Positions 57,579 to 64,000 of a stretch of 64,000 bases of DNA are shown here, one piece after another (the stretch's first letter is position 1; every line of letters starts with the position of its first letter). This stretch comes from Rhizobium sp. FKL33 (GTDB taxonomy: Bacteria > Pseudomonadota > Alphaproteobacteria > Rhizobiales > Rhizobiaceae). Position numbers and translations under genes: made by a program. The notes below the pieces were generated by a model. The model did not search any database and was not told the DNA's origin. It was given only the letters and a program-made list of their open reading frames with translations. The DNA is taken from assembly GCF_005222915.1 (NCBI RefSeq), contig NZ_STFX01000007.1, positions 1 to 64,000 on the forward strand. The letters run 5' to 3'.

Positions 57579-57893
57579 CTACCCCTCCTCTCCTTCGGCC
57601 CCCGCGATCGGCAGCGCCGACAGTTTCAACCCCATAGCCTTCATCAGTTTGAGAACAGTGGCGAATTCCGGATTACCGCTTTCGCCGAGCGCCTTGTACA
57701 GGCTTTCCCGCCCGAGACCGGCCTTTTCCGCGACCGCAGACATACCCAGTGATCGAGCTACCGTGTTGAGCGCCCGGCGGATCTCGACTGCATCGCCCTC
57801 CTCCAGCGCCAACGCCAGATAGTCGGCGCGCGCTTCGGCGCTGCCGAGATAGTCGGGGGCGTCGAAGCGGGGAAGATCCTTAATGGAGGTCAT
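57579..57893 (-). CDS. antitoxin of HI1420-type addiction module
   Basis: A 104-residue HTH antitoxin. RRALNTVARSLGMSAVAEKAGLGRESLYKALGESGNPEFATVLKLMKAMGLKLSAL is the XRE-like DNA-binding domain of HI1420-type (HigA-like) antidotes, which repress their operon and neutralise the RelE-type partner. The toxin gene lies four bases upstream on the same strand, the normal toxin-first order of this family. The C-terminus is acidic and disordered (AGAEGEEG). Confidence 0.88.
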   Translation of the reverse strand: MTSIKDLPRFDAPDYLGSAEARADYLALALEEGDAVEIRRALNTVARSLGMSAVAEKAGLGRESLYKALGESGNPEFATVLKLMKAMGLKLSALPIAGAEGEEG

Positions 57894-57897
57894 CAGG

Positions 57898-58191
57898 CTA
57901 ATCCTTCAATTCCTTAGCGAGGCGCTTGGCGACCAAAATGTCGCGCGTCTGGCTGCTTTTGTCTCCGCCGCAAAGCAGAACCACAATTGTTCGGCCCCGC
58001 TGTGCGTAATAAATCCGGTAGCCCGGACCATGGTCGATCCGCATTTCGTAGACACTGTCGCCGAGTGTCTTGAAATCACCAAAATTCCCGTCCGCCAAGC
58101 GCTCCAGACGCAAGGCAATTTTGGAAATAGCGCGTAGGTCTCTCACGCTGCGTAGCGAGCGATCAAAAAGCGGATGACGTCGGACATCCAT
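57898..58191 (-). CDS. toxin of HI1419-type addiction module (RelE/ParE fold)
   Basis: A 97-residue toxin of the HI1419/HigB-like group: MDVRRHPLFDRSLRSVRDLRAISKIALRLERLADGNFGDFKTLGDSVYEMRIDHGPGYRIYYAQRGRTIVVLLCGGDKSSQTRDILVAKRLAKEL. The MRIDHGPGYRIYY and GGDKSSQTRDI segments are diagnostic. It appears full length and pairs with the antitoxin just downstream. The start at 58191 fits family length; a TTG at 58224 is possible. Confidence 0.88.
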   Translation of the reverse strand: MDVRRHPLFDRSLRSVRDLRAISKIALRLERLADGNFGDFKTLGDSVYEMRIDHGPGYRIYYAQRGRTIVVLLCGGDKSSQTRDILVAKRLAKELKD

Positions 58192-58283
58192 GACCACAGT
58201 ATCCCATAAGATACGATTTTTCAAGAAAAATTGTTGACTGCAAAGTCAGCAACCGAAAATAGCAGTAAAGCTGTCAAATTCCA

Positions 58284-58316
58284 GCAAAAAACCCGCCGGT
58301 CTCCCAACCGGCGGGC
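58284..58316 (-). terminator. terminator of the dimethylglycine dehydrogenase-like gene
   Basis: On the minus strand, CCCGCCGGT (58315-58307) pairs with ACCGGCGGG (58300-58292), followed by TTTTTT. Confidence 0.92.
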
Positions 58317-58343
58317 TCAACATTCACAAAACTCCAGCGCGTC

Positions 58344-60911
58344 TTACGTGCGCGGCTTCAGGTTTTCCGGGTCATACAGCGGCTTGTAGCCCACCGCCGC
58401 CACTTCCACCGGGAAGGTCTCGGTGAAATATTCGACATTCAGCTTGCGGCCGACCTGGCAGTAGTCCCAGGGCAGGTAAGCCAGCGCGATGTTCTTGCCC
58501 AGCGTCGGGCCGAAAGCGATCGAGGTGGTGTAAGAGCGGCGGCCGAGTTCGTCGATCAGCACCGCGCCCGTGTCGGGGTCCATGACCGGCAGCGTGCCCA
58601 CGGGGTAGCGGGTCACGCCGTTCTTGTCGACAGTGTCGGTCAGCACCAGCGTGCAGAGCATGGCGGGCTGATGGTCGCGGGCCTTGTATTCCAGATGCTT
58701 GGCCTTGCCGCGGAAATCGGCTTCCTTGACCTTCGGACGCGCGAGATCGGCTTCGATCAGGTTGTACTGGGTCAGGAGGTCGGCGTTCTGCAGGCGCAGG
58801 CTCTTTTCCATGCGGCGGGAATTGGCGTAGGTTTCCACGCCGAAAGCCATGACGCCGGTGGAGCGCAGCGCGTCCCAGACGGCCAGGCCGTCCTCATACT
58901 TCATATGCAGTTCCCAGCCCTGCTCACCGACATAGGAGATGCGGAAGGCGGTGACCGGCTTGCCGGCGATCTCGATCGGCTTGATGGCGGCAAAGGCGAA
59001 GTTCTCGACATCGAGACCGGCGGGATCGGCGACAACCTTCTTCAGCGTGTCGCGGGCGTTGGGGCCCCAGATGCCGATGGTGATGAATTTTTCGCTGACA
59101 TCGGTGATGGTCACGTCGAGGCCGCGATCTTCGGCGACGCGCTTCATATAGTGGAAGTCGCGCGGGCCGGCGTCGGCGCCGTTCACCAGGCGGCAGCGAT
59201 CGGCCATACGGAACACGGTGAAGTCGGCCCGCACCATGCCCTCGTCATCGAGGAAGTGGGTGTAGACGCCCTTGCCGATATTGGCGTCGCCGCCGATTTT
59301 CGCGGCGCAGAGCCATTCGAGCAGTTCGACATGATCGGGGCCTTCGATGTCGACCATGTGGAAATGGCTGAGATTGACGATGCCGCAATCCTCGCTCATC
59401 GCCAGATGTTCGGCATTGGAGACGCGCCAGAAATGGCGGTTGTCCCATTCATTGGCGCGCACCGGCACGCGGTCGGCGTATTTTTCGAGCAGATGCTCAT
59501 TGGCCTTGTAGCCATGGGCGCGCTCCCAGCCGCCGAGCTCCATGAAATAGCCGCCGAGTTCGACTTCGCGCTCATACATCGGCGAGCGCTTGACATTGCG
59601 GCTGGTGGCGTAGGGCTCGCGCGGATGCACGGCCGGGAAATAGATCTTCTGCGCGGCTTCAAAGCAGCGGTTGGCGATGAACTCTTCCGTCAGCTGATGC
59701 GGATAGAAGCGGGCGTAATCGATCGAGTTGTGGTCGATCTCGGTGCGGCCGTCGGTCAGCCAGTCGGCGATCAGCTTGCCGTAACCCGGGCCGTCCTTGA
59801 CCCAGATGGCGACGCAATACCAGAGACCGCGCACCTTCTGGCTCTCGCCGCAGGACGGGCCGCCGGCGGCCGACACCTGCAGGAGGCCGTTGAAGGAGTG
59901 GCTTTCATTATAGCCGAGTTCGCCGAGGATCGGCGTCAGCTCCATGGCGCGCTCAAGCGGCTCGAGGATCTGCTCCATTTCCAGGTCGCGCTGCGAGGGC
60001 GACAGGCGCGCCTCATGCTTTTCGAGCAGGTCACGCGGATGGCACATGCGCGGATTGGTGGTCTCGTAATAACCCCACTCGATCTGGCCGCCTTCGGTGG
60101 TCTTCGGGTCGCCCGTGTCGCGCATATAGGCGGAGTTGCCCTGGTCGCGCAGCAGCGGATAGCCGATTTCCTTGCCGGTGCCTTCGAACTCGTTATAGGG
60201 GCCGAAGAAGGTCAGCGGATGGTCGACCGGCATCACCGGCAGGTCTTCGCCGACCATTTCGGCGATCAGGCGGCCCCAGAGGCCGGCGCAGACGATGACG
60301 TGATCGGCCATGATGGTGCCGCGATGGGTGACGACGCCCTTGATGCGTCCGCCCTCGACGATCAGCGATTTCGCCGGCGTGTTGGAGAACACCGAAAGCT
60401 TGCCGGTCTTCTCAGCCGCGTCGATGAGCTTGCCGGCGACCGTCTGCGAGCGCGGCACCACGAGGCCAGCGTCGGGGTCGAACATGCCGCCCATCACCTG
60501 ATCTTCCTCGATCAGCGGGAAGAGCTTCTTGATCTCGGAGGGGCTGACATAATGGGCGCGGGTGCCGAAGGCCTTGGCGGAGGAGAGCTTGCGCTTGATC
60601 TCTTCCATCCAGGTCTCGTCGCCGGTGCGGGCGACTTCGAGACCGCCGATGCGGGCGTAATGGCCCATCTTCTCGTAGAAATCGATCGAATACTGCGTCG
60701 TCCAGACCGACAGATAGTCATGGCTGGTCGTGTAGCAGAAATCCGACGCATGCGCCGTCGAGCCGATATCGGTCGGAATGCCGGATTTGTCGATGCCGAC
60801 GATGTCGTCCCAGCCGCGCTCGATGAGATGGTGGGCGATCGACGCCCCCACGATGCCACCCAACCCGATGATGACGACTTTTGCCTTTTGCGGAAACTCT
60901 GCCATGTGCAT
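58344..60911 (-). CDS. dimethylglycine/sarcosine dehydrogenase-like FAD/THF enzyme
   Basis: An 855-residue two-domain flavoenzyme. The N-terminus has the FAD-binding KVVIIGLGGIVGASIAHHLIERGWDDIVGIDKSGIPTDIGSTAHASDF, in which STAHAS carries the His expected for covalent flavin in dimethylglycine/sarcosine dehydrogenases. The C-terminal half is a glycine-cleavage T-type THF-binding domain (LGGYFMELGGWERAHGYKANE, GIVNLSHFHMVDIEGPDHVELLEWL, AFRISYVGEQGWELHMKYEDGLAVWDAL, YANSRRMEKSLRLQNADL). These enzymes oxidise N-methyl groups and hand formaldehyde to THF. In the window it completes the Bmt route. A TGTCGCATTCAGG motif lies upstream. An ATG 6 bases downstream is an alternative start. Confidence 0.9.
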   Translation of the reverse strand: MHMAEFPQKAKVVIIGLGGIVGASIAHHLIERGWDDIVGIDKSGIPTDIGSTAHASDFCYTTSHDYLSVWTTQYSIDFYEKMGHYARIGGLEVARTGDETWMEEIKRKLSSAKAFGTRAHYVSPSEIKKLFPLIEEDQVMGGMFDPDAGLVVPRSQTVAGKLIDAAEKTGKLSVFSNTPAKSLIVEGGRIKGVVTHRGTIMADHVIVCAGLWGRLIAEMVGEDLPVMPVDHPLTFFGPYNEFEGTGKEIGYPLLRDQGNSAYMRDTGDPKTTEGGQIEWGYYETTNPRMCHPRDLLEKHEARLSPSQRDLEMEQILEPLERAMELTPILGELGYNESHSFNGLLQVSAAGGPSCGESQKVRGLWYCVAIWVKDGPGYGKLIADWLTDGRTEIDHNSIDYARFYPHQLTEEFIANRCFEAAQKIYFPAVHPREPYATSRNVKRSPMYEREVELGGYFMELGGWERAHGYKANEHLLEKYADRVPVRANEWDNRHFWRVSNAEHLAMSEDCGIVNLSHFHMVDIEGPDHVELLEWLCAAKIGGDANIGKGVYTHFLDDEGMVRADFTVFRMADRCRLVNGADAGPRDFHYMKRVAEDRGLDVTITDVSEKFITIGIWGPNARDTLKKVVADPAGLDVENFAFAAIKPIEIAGKPVTAFRISYVGEQGWELHMKYEDGLAVWDALRSTGVMAFGVETYANSRRMEKSLRLQNADLLTQYNLIEADLARPKVKEADFRGKAKHLEYKARDHQPAMLCTLVLTDTVDKNGVTRYPVGTLPVMDPDTGAVLIDELGRRSYTTSIAFGPTLGKNIALAYLPWDYCQVGRKLNVEYFTETFPVEVAAVGYKPLYDPENLKPRT

Positions 60912-60951
60912 GCAACCCCGATTGTTGTTGGCGGGGATTTTACGGGGTCAG

Positions 60952-60979
60952 GCGACGTCGTTAAAGCCTGAATGCGACA
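60952..60979 (-). promoter_or_regulatory. GbdR-like site upstream of the dehydrogenase
   Basis: On the minus strand TGTCGCATTCAGGCTT (60979-60964) is followed 22 bases on by CGTCGC (60957-60952). The first part matches the motif before the GbdR-like gene in 13 of 16 positions of its second copy. It is 41-68 bases before the start codon. Confidence 0.65.
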
Positions 60980-61318
60980 TTCTACCCAAACTGCACGACT
61001 GAGGGAAAATCTCTTGTGCACGAGGCGCGCCTGAGGGCGTCGGGATATGGGGGATGGGTGTCGCGGGGAGGAAAGATATGGGCGACGAGCCACTCGCCAG
61101 CATAACTTGCATACGGCGCTAGCATCCATTCCGACCGCCACGAAGCTCTGGTGCCGAATAGTTTGCGCCACAGATGATTGGAGGAAATGTGATCATCTGG
61201 GCAAAAGATATAGAAGAGCACGCCGGAACCCATTTCACAGCCCATTCGTCGCTCGCTCCTCCTTAAATCAAAGGGGGACTGAATCACTCAAACCTGGGGG
61301 CTTCAACACCGATCGATT
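60980..61318. other. gene-free region before the low-GC islet
   Basis: No credible gene in these 340 bases. The composition shifts toward A and T rightwards. The promoter of the dehydrogenase lies at the left end. Confidence 0.5.
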
Positions 61319-61561
61319 TTAATAATATCGCCGACGATATTTGCTTTCCAAGTTCTCAAAGAAACGCTTCCGCCAGGGAGCAGATGGAACCATTGCCACC
61401 AGACAAAAGATATAGGCAAACTTGAATGTCTGATCAGATACCGCGCTATCTCCAAGAAGACTGTTTGCGCCGTACAAGGCAAAGAAGACCAAGCTCAGTA
61501 TCAGCCCATGGGTCAGTCCGCATCTTGGACCGCAAAGAAGCCACCAAACCAGGTTCATCAA
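61319..61561 (-). CDS. small membrane protein, unknown
   Basis: An 80-residue protein with two likely membrane helices: LVWWLLCGPRCGLTHGLILSLVFFALYGANSLL (about residues 4-36) and TFKFAYIFCLVAMVPSAPW (about 45-63), ending with a basic tail (KRFFENLESKYRRRYY). I do not recognise it. Base composition is lower in G and C than the neighbours, suggesting recent acquisition with the next gene. The coding call rests on the membrane-like pattern and is not certain. Confidence 0.5.
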   Translation of the reverse strand: MMNLVWWLLCGPRCGLTHGLILSLVFFALYGANSLLGDSAVSDQTFKFAYIFCLVAMVPSAPWRKRFFENLESKYRRRYY

Positions 61562-61677
61562 TCACTCCAATCTGAGGGCGATGCTCCTAACGCATTCACA
61601 ACCTGATTAAGGCGCGAAAGAGAGTTTTTCAACAAAATCCGCAAAGATTGTCGATCACCGGACACGTAGCACCTCGA

Positions 61678-61965
61678 TTAACCCAACCCGGCGTCCAATT
61701 CTTCCGTCGCGATATGATAAACGGTGAAATGGGGCTCATGACCCGGAAAAAGATAGAACGCATTCAAGAGACTGACTTCAATCACTTTTCCCTGCTTACT
61801 CAGGACAAGGTTGAGCGAAGAATCTTCACGTTCCGCCGAACATGTCTTCCAGTCGAGAGCAGCTTCCAAGACATGATCAGCCGTCATTCCGAGATAGAAG
61901 GGATGAACGCCTTCGCCGAAAACGAGTTCGAAATCAGCTCGGCCTTCAGTTTTTATTTCACCCAT
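61678..61965 (-). CDS. small soluble protein, unknown, low-GC islet
   Basis: A 95-residue protein: MGEIKTEGRADFELVFGEGVHPFYLGMTADHVLEAALDWKT, then SLNLVLSKQGKVIEVSLLNAFYLFPGHEPHFTVYHIATEELDAGL. It looks like a real globular alpha/beta protein, with FYLGMTADHVLEAL at about residues 23-36 resembling a pattern seen in small immunity-like or uncharacterised families, but I cannot name it. It and the membrane protein beside it differ in composition from the flanks. Confidence 0.55.
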   Translation of the reverse strand: MGEIKTEGRADFELVFGEGVHPFYLGMTADHVLEAALDWKTCSAEREDSSLNLVLSKQGKVIEVSLLNAFYLFPGHEPHFTVYHIATEELDAGLG

Positions 61966-62044
61966 TTTCGTCTTCCAAAGCCGCAAGCATCATGCGATCC
62001 CGGCATATTGCGACGAATATGCCGAGCCGCAACCAATCTGCCAC

Positions 62045-62815
62045 CTATTCCCCCACCAGCATCACCAGCTTGCAATCCGGCCTGTCCGCCGGCCGAAACG
62101 TATACTGCCGGTAACGCACTATCTCGCGCTCCGGATGGCAGAAGCCCCGGTCGCCGCCCTCGCGATCCATCACCGTCTGCGCCTTCCACAAAGCGGCGAA
62201 ATCGGCGCTTTCGGCGATCAATTGCTCCACCAGCGCCAGCATCGGCGGGTCGTTGAAGCTGGCGCCGAAATCGGCGCGGAATTCGGCGAGCGCGCGGACG
62301 GCGCGATCGGGCCAGTCGAGAATGAAGCGCCGCGCCGAGGGATCGAGGAAGATGTAGCGCAGCAGATTGTGGTCGCGCCGCTCGCCAAGCCAGCCGGAGA
62401 AGAGATCGGCGGCGGCGGCGTTCCAGGCGATGGCGTTCCAGAACCGGTCGAGGCCATAGGCGGGATGCGGCAAAGCCTCGACCGCCGCGGCCAGACTGTC
62501 CGGCGCCCGCTCGCTCGGCTCAGCCAGGGCATGTTCGGGATCACGGCGGCCGGCGAGCTCGAACAGATAGGCGCGTTCGGCCCGCGTCAGCAGCAGCGCC
62601 TCGGCGAGCCGCGCCAAGGCCTGCGGCGACGCCTGCGCGTCGCGCCCCTGCTCGATCCAGGTCACCCAGGTGGCGGAAAGCTGGGCGCGGGCGGCCAATT
62701 CCTCGCGTCGCAGACCCGGCGTGCGCCGTCGCCCCAGGGGCGGGTCGGGCGTCAGCCGCTCGCGATGGGCGCGGACGAAATCGCCCAGCAGTTTTCGTTG
62801 ATGGTCACCGGTCAT
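62045..62815 (-). CDS. XRE regulator with MmyB-like ligand domain
   Basis: A 256-residue regulator. The HTH reads GDFVRAHRERLTPDPPLGRRRTPGLRREELAARAQLSATWVTWIEQGRDAQASPQALARLAEALLLT (about residues 9-75), typical of the XRE subgroup with a C-terminal MmyB-like domain (AYLFELAGRRDP..., GLDRFWNAIAWNAAAADLFSGW..., RYIFLDPSARRFILDWPDRAVRALAEFRADFG). The MmyB-like domain may bind a small hydrophobic ligand. It diverges from a methyltransferase gene 86 bases away, which it probably controls. ATG 62815 starts a normal N-terminus. Confidence 0.9.
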   Translation of the reverse strand: MTGDHQRKLLGDFVRAHRERLTPDPPLGRRRTPGLRREELAARAQLSATWVTWIEQGRDAQASPQALARLAEALLLTRAERAYLFELAGRRDPEHALAEPSERAPDSLAAAVEALPHPAYGLDRFWNAIAWNAAAADLFSGWLGERRDHNLLRYIFLDPSARRFILDWPDRAVRALAEFRADFGASFNDPPMLALVEQLIAESADFAALWKAQTVMDREGGDRGFCHPEREIVRYRQYTFRPADRPDCKLVMLVGE

Positions 62816-62901
62816 GGCAGATCTTATACCAGGATAAAGCCTCATCTTGTAACAGAATAAGTGCCTGTCATAGTCGCCTCGCCAAGACAGGAGAACAATT
62901 G

Positions 62902-63666
62902 ATGCAAAAGAGCCACCAGACCCATGTCGAGGGACAATTCGGGCCCCGCGCCCAGGCCTATGTCGCCTCGAGCGTGCATGCCCAGGGCGCCGATCTCGGC
63001 TATATCGGCGAGGTCGCCGCCGCGATCCGACCTGCCCGCGCCATCGATCTCGGCTGCGGCGGCGGCCATGTCGCCTATCGGCTGGCCGAACATGCGGCCC
63101 AAGTCACCGCCTGCGACCTCTCCGCCGACATGCTGAAAGCCGTGGCCGACACCGCCGCCGCGCGCGGGCTCGCCAATATCGACACCGTCCGCACACCGGC
63201 GGAAAAGCTGCCTTTCGAGACGGCGACGTTCGACATGCTCGGCTGTCGCTTCACCGCCCATCACTGGCGTGACGCCAAGGCCGGGTTGCGCGAGGCGCGC
63301 CGCGTGCTGAAACCGGGCGCGACCGCCCTCTTCGTCGATGTCGTCGCCTCGGCCGATCCGCTCTATGACAGCCATCTGCAGGTGGTCGAGACGCTCCGCG
63401 ACACCTCGCATGTCCGCGATTACTCGCTGGCCGAATGGACCGTGATGCTGGAACAGGCGGGCTTCGAGGTCACCGGCGTCAGGCGCTGGCGGATGCAGAT
63501 GGAGTTTTCAAGCTGGATCGCCCGCATGGCGACGCCGCCGGCGCTGGTCGCGGCGATCCGGGCGGTGCAGGACAGCGCCTCGGCGGATGTGAAAGCCTAT
63601 TTCGAGATCGGGCCCGACGGCTCCTTCATGCTCGACATGGCGCTGGTGGAGGCGCGGGCGGCCTGA
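62902..63666 (+). CDS. class I SAM-dependent methyltransferase (UbiE-like)
   Basis: A 254-residue methyltransferase with motif I AIDLGCGGGHVAYRLAEHA (about residues 48-66), motif post-I VTACDLSADML, VRTPAEKLPFETATFDMLGCRFTAHHWRD (about 97-125) and REARRVLKPGATALFVDV. The order is that of small-molecule methyltransferases related to UbiE. AGGAGA precedes the ATG. It faces away from the XRE regulator; the substrate is not known. Confidence 0.9.
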   Translation: MQKSHQTHVEGQFGPRAQAYVASSVHAQGADLGYIGEVAAAIRPARAIDLGCGGGHVAYRLAEHAAQVTACDLSADMLKAVADTAAARGLANIDTVRTPAEKLPFETATFDMLGCRFTAHHWRDAKAGLREARRVLKPGATALFVDVVASADPLYDSHLQVVETLRDTSHVRDYSLAEWTVMLEQAGFEVTGVRRWRMQMEFSSWIARMATPPALVAAIRAVQDSASADVKAYFEIGPDGSFMLDMALVEARAA

Positions 63667-63740
63667 CCTGCTGGAGAGGTTGGCGGCAGGCGCGGGAACT
63701 CTGCCGCCTGCCCATCGTTTCACAGGAAAAGGAGACGATC

Positions 63741-63941
63741 ATGACCCCGAAGCCCGTTGCCCACTCTTCGCATGACGCCGCGCCGCAGATCGACCCGCTT
63801 ACCGGCAAGCCCATTCCGATCGCGCCTAATGGCGAGTTGTCGGATCGGGAAATCGAGGACGGAGCCAGGGGAGAAGAGGATGCGGCGCGGATTAATCCCG
63901 AAAGCCGGATCCCGCGCCCGCCGCAGCCGGATCTCGCCTGA
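63741..63941 (+). CDS. small hydrophilic protein after the methyltransferase
   Basis: A 66-residue Pro- and charge-rich protein (PKPVAHSSHDAAPQIDPLTGKPIPIAPNGELSDREIEDGARGEEDAARINPESRIPRPPQPDLA). It has a strong AAAGGAG ribosome site and lies 74 bases after the methyltransferase, likely in the same transcript. It is disordered in appearance and I do not recognise it. Confidence 0.7.
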   Translation: MTPKPVAHSSHDAAPQIDPLTGKPIPIAPNGELSDREIEDGARGEEDAARINPESRIPRPPQPDLA

Positions 63942-64000
63942 TCAGCCGGGCTCCCAGCCCGGCTCGGCCATGGTGAAACCGGCAAAGTCGAAGCCCGGCG
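63942..64000 (-). CDS. C-terminus of a gene running off the window (possibly cupin-like)
   Basis: The minus strand is open from the window edge to a TGA at 63944-63942, giving a tail of 18 residues, PGFDFAGFTMAEPGWEPG. It ends one base from the small gene on the other strand. The FxFAGFxMAxPGWxP shape resembles the ending of some cupin-domain proteins. Too little is present to be sure. Confidence 0.45.
   Translation of the reverse strand, partial: PGFDFAGFTMAEPGWEPG

Noticed and set aside
58671-60971. 766-codon open frame on the plus strand, antisense to the dehydrogenase
   Set aside because: It is the mirror of a clearly conserved FAD/THF enzyme; GC-rich third positions leave long open antisense frames. 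Its translation has no recognisable domains.
1-64000. CRISPR array
   Set aside because: No run of regularly spaced direct repeats was found; the repeated units seen are palindromic elements or coding repeats of the RTX protein.

Overview
This 64 kb window is GC-rich chromosomal DNA from an alphaproteobacterium, most likely order Hyphomicrobiales (Rhizobiales). The evidence is the aerobic (CobN/CobW/CobO/CobQ/CobE) cobalamin pathway with CbtAB, ExoD, DUF1127, a GlxA/GbdR-type regulator, the Bmt plus dimethylglycine dehydrogenase set, and rhizobial palindromic (RIME-like) repeats. No rRNA, tRNA, CRISPR array, prophage or insertion sequence was seen.

Layout. 0.2-4.8 kb: secreted esterase, nucleoside hydrolase, cobE, a sulfotransferase-like gene and a TSUP exporter. 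4.8-5.9 kb: a MerR regulator divergent from a CDF metal exporter, with a textbook MerR operator between them. 6.0-16.2 kb: a leftward cobalamin block (cbtB-cbtA-cobP-cobW-cobN-cobO, plus cobQ) led by a sigma70-like promoter and a B12 riboswitch. It is interrupted by toxin-antitoxin remnants, and cobN itself carries two in-frame palindromic repeat insertions. 17.2-23.4 kb: a peptide-family ABC importer and an aldo/keto reductase. 23.5-33.5 kb: a lipoprotein, a LysR regulator, betaine-homocysteine methyltransferase (bmt), an OGT-like glycosyltransferase, an ECF sigma/VWA pair and two EamA exporters. 33.5-46.3 kb: a corrinoid methyl-transfer region with an MttB-family methyltransferase, Fe-S protein, corrinoid protein, DUF1638 protein, small 'virulence factor' protein, MTHFR-like protein, methyl-THF:corrinoid methyltransferase and ASKHA-type corrinoid activator. 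A GGDEF-EAL gene, exoD and an entericidin lie among them. 46.3-58.2 kb: MarR/nitroreductase, an RTX beta-helix protein, LysR/aldehyde dehydrogenase, a GbdR-like regulator, two multi-receiver response regulators and a HI1419/HI1420-type toxin-antitoxin pair. 58.3-64 kb: a dimethylglycine/sarcosine dehydrogenase-like enzyme, a small AT-richer islet, an XRE regulator divergent from a methyltransferase, and the tail of one more gene.

How the genes work together. The strongest theme is methylated-amine C1 metabolism. Bmt moves a betaine methyl group to homocysteine. The dehydrogenase oxidises dimethylglycine-type products with THF. In parallel, an MttB-family enzyme without pyrrolysine could demethylate a quaternary amine onto a corrinoid protein, with transfer to THF and oxidation by the MTHFR-like protein. 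The cobalamin block would supply the corrinoid. Two sequence-level observations tie this together. A TGTCGCATTnAGACC-like motif recurs upstream of the GbdR-like regulator itself, the dehydrogenase, the MTHFR/methyltransferase operon, the corrinoid-protein gene (variant) and the cbt/cob operon promoter. In addition, four pathway enzymes (Bmt, MttB-like, methyl-THF methyltransferase, ASKHA activator) carry Arg/Gly-rich tails. The substrate of the MttB-like enzyme and the roles of the DUF1638 and 'virulence factor' proteins cannot be fixed from sequence.
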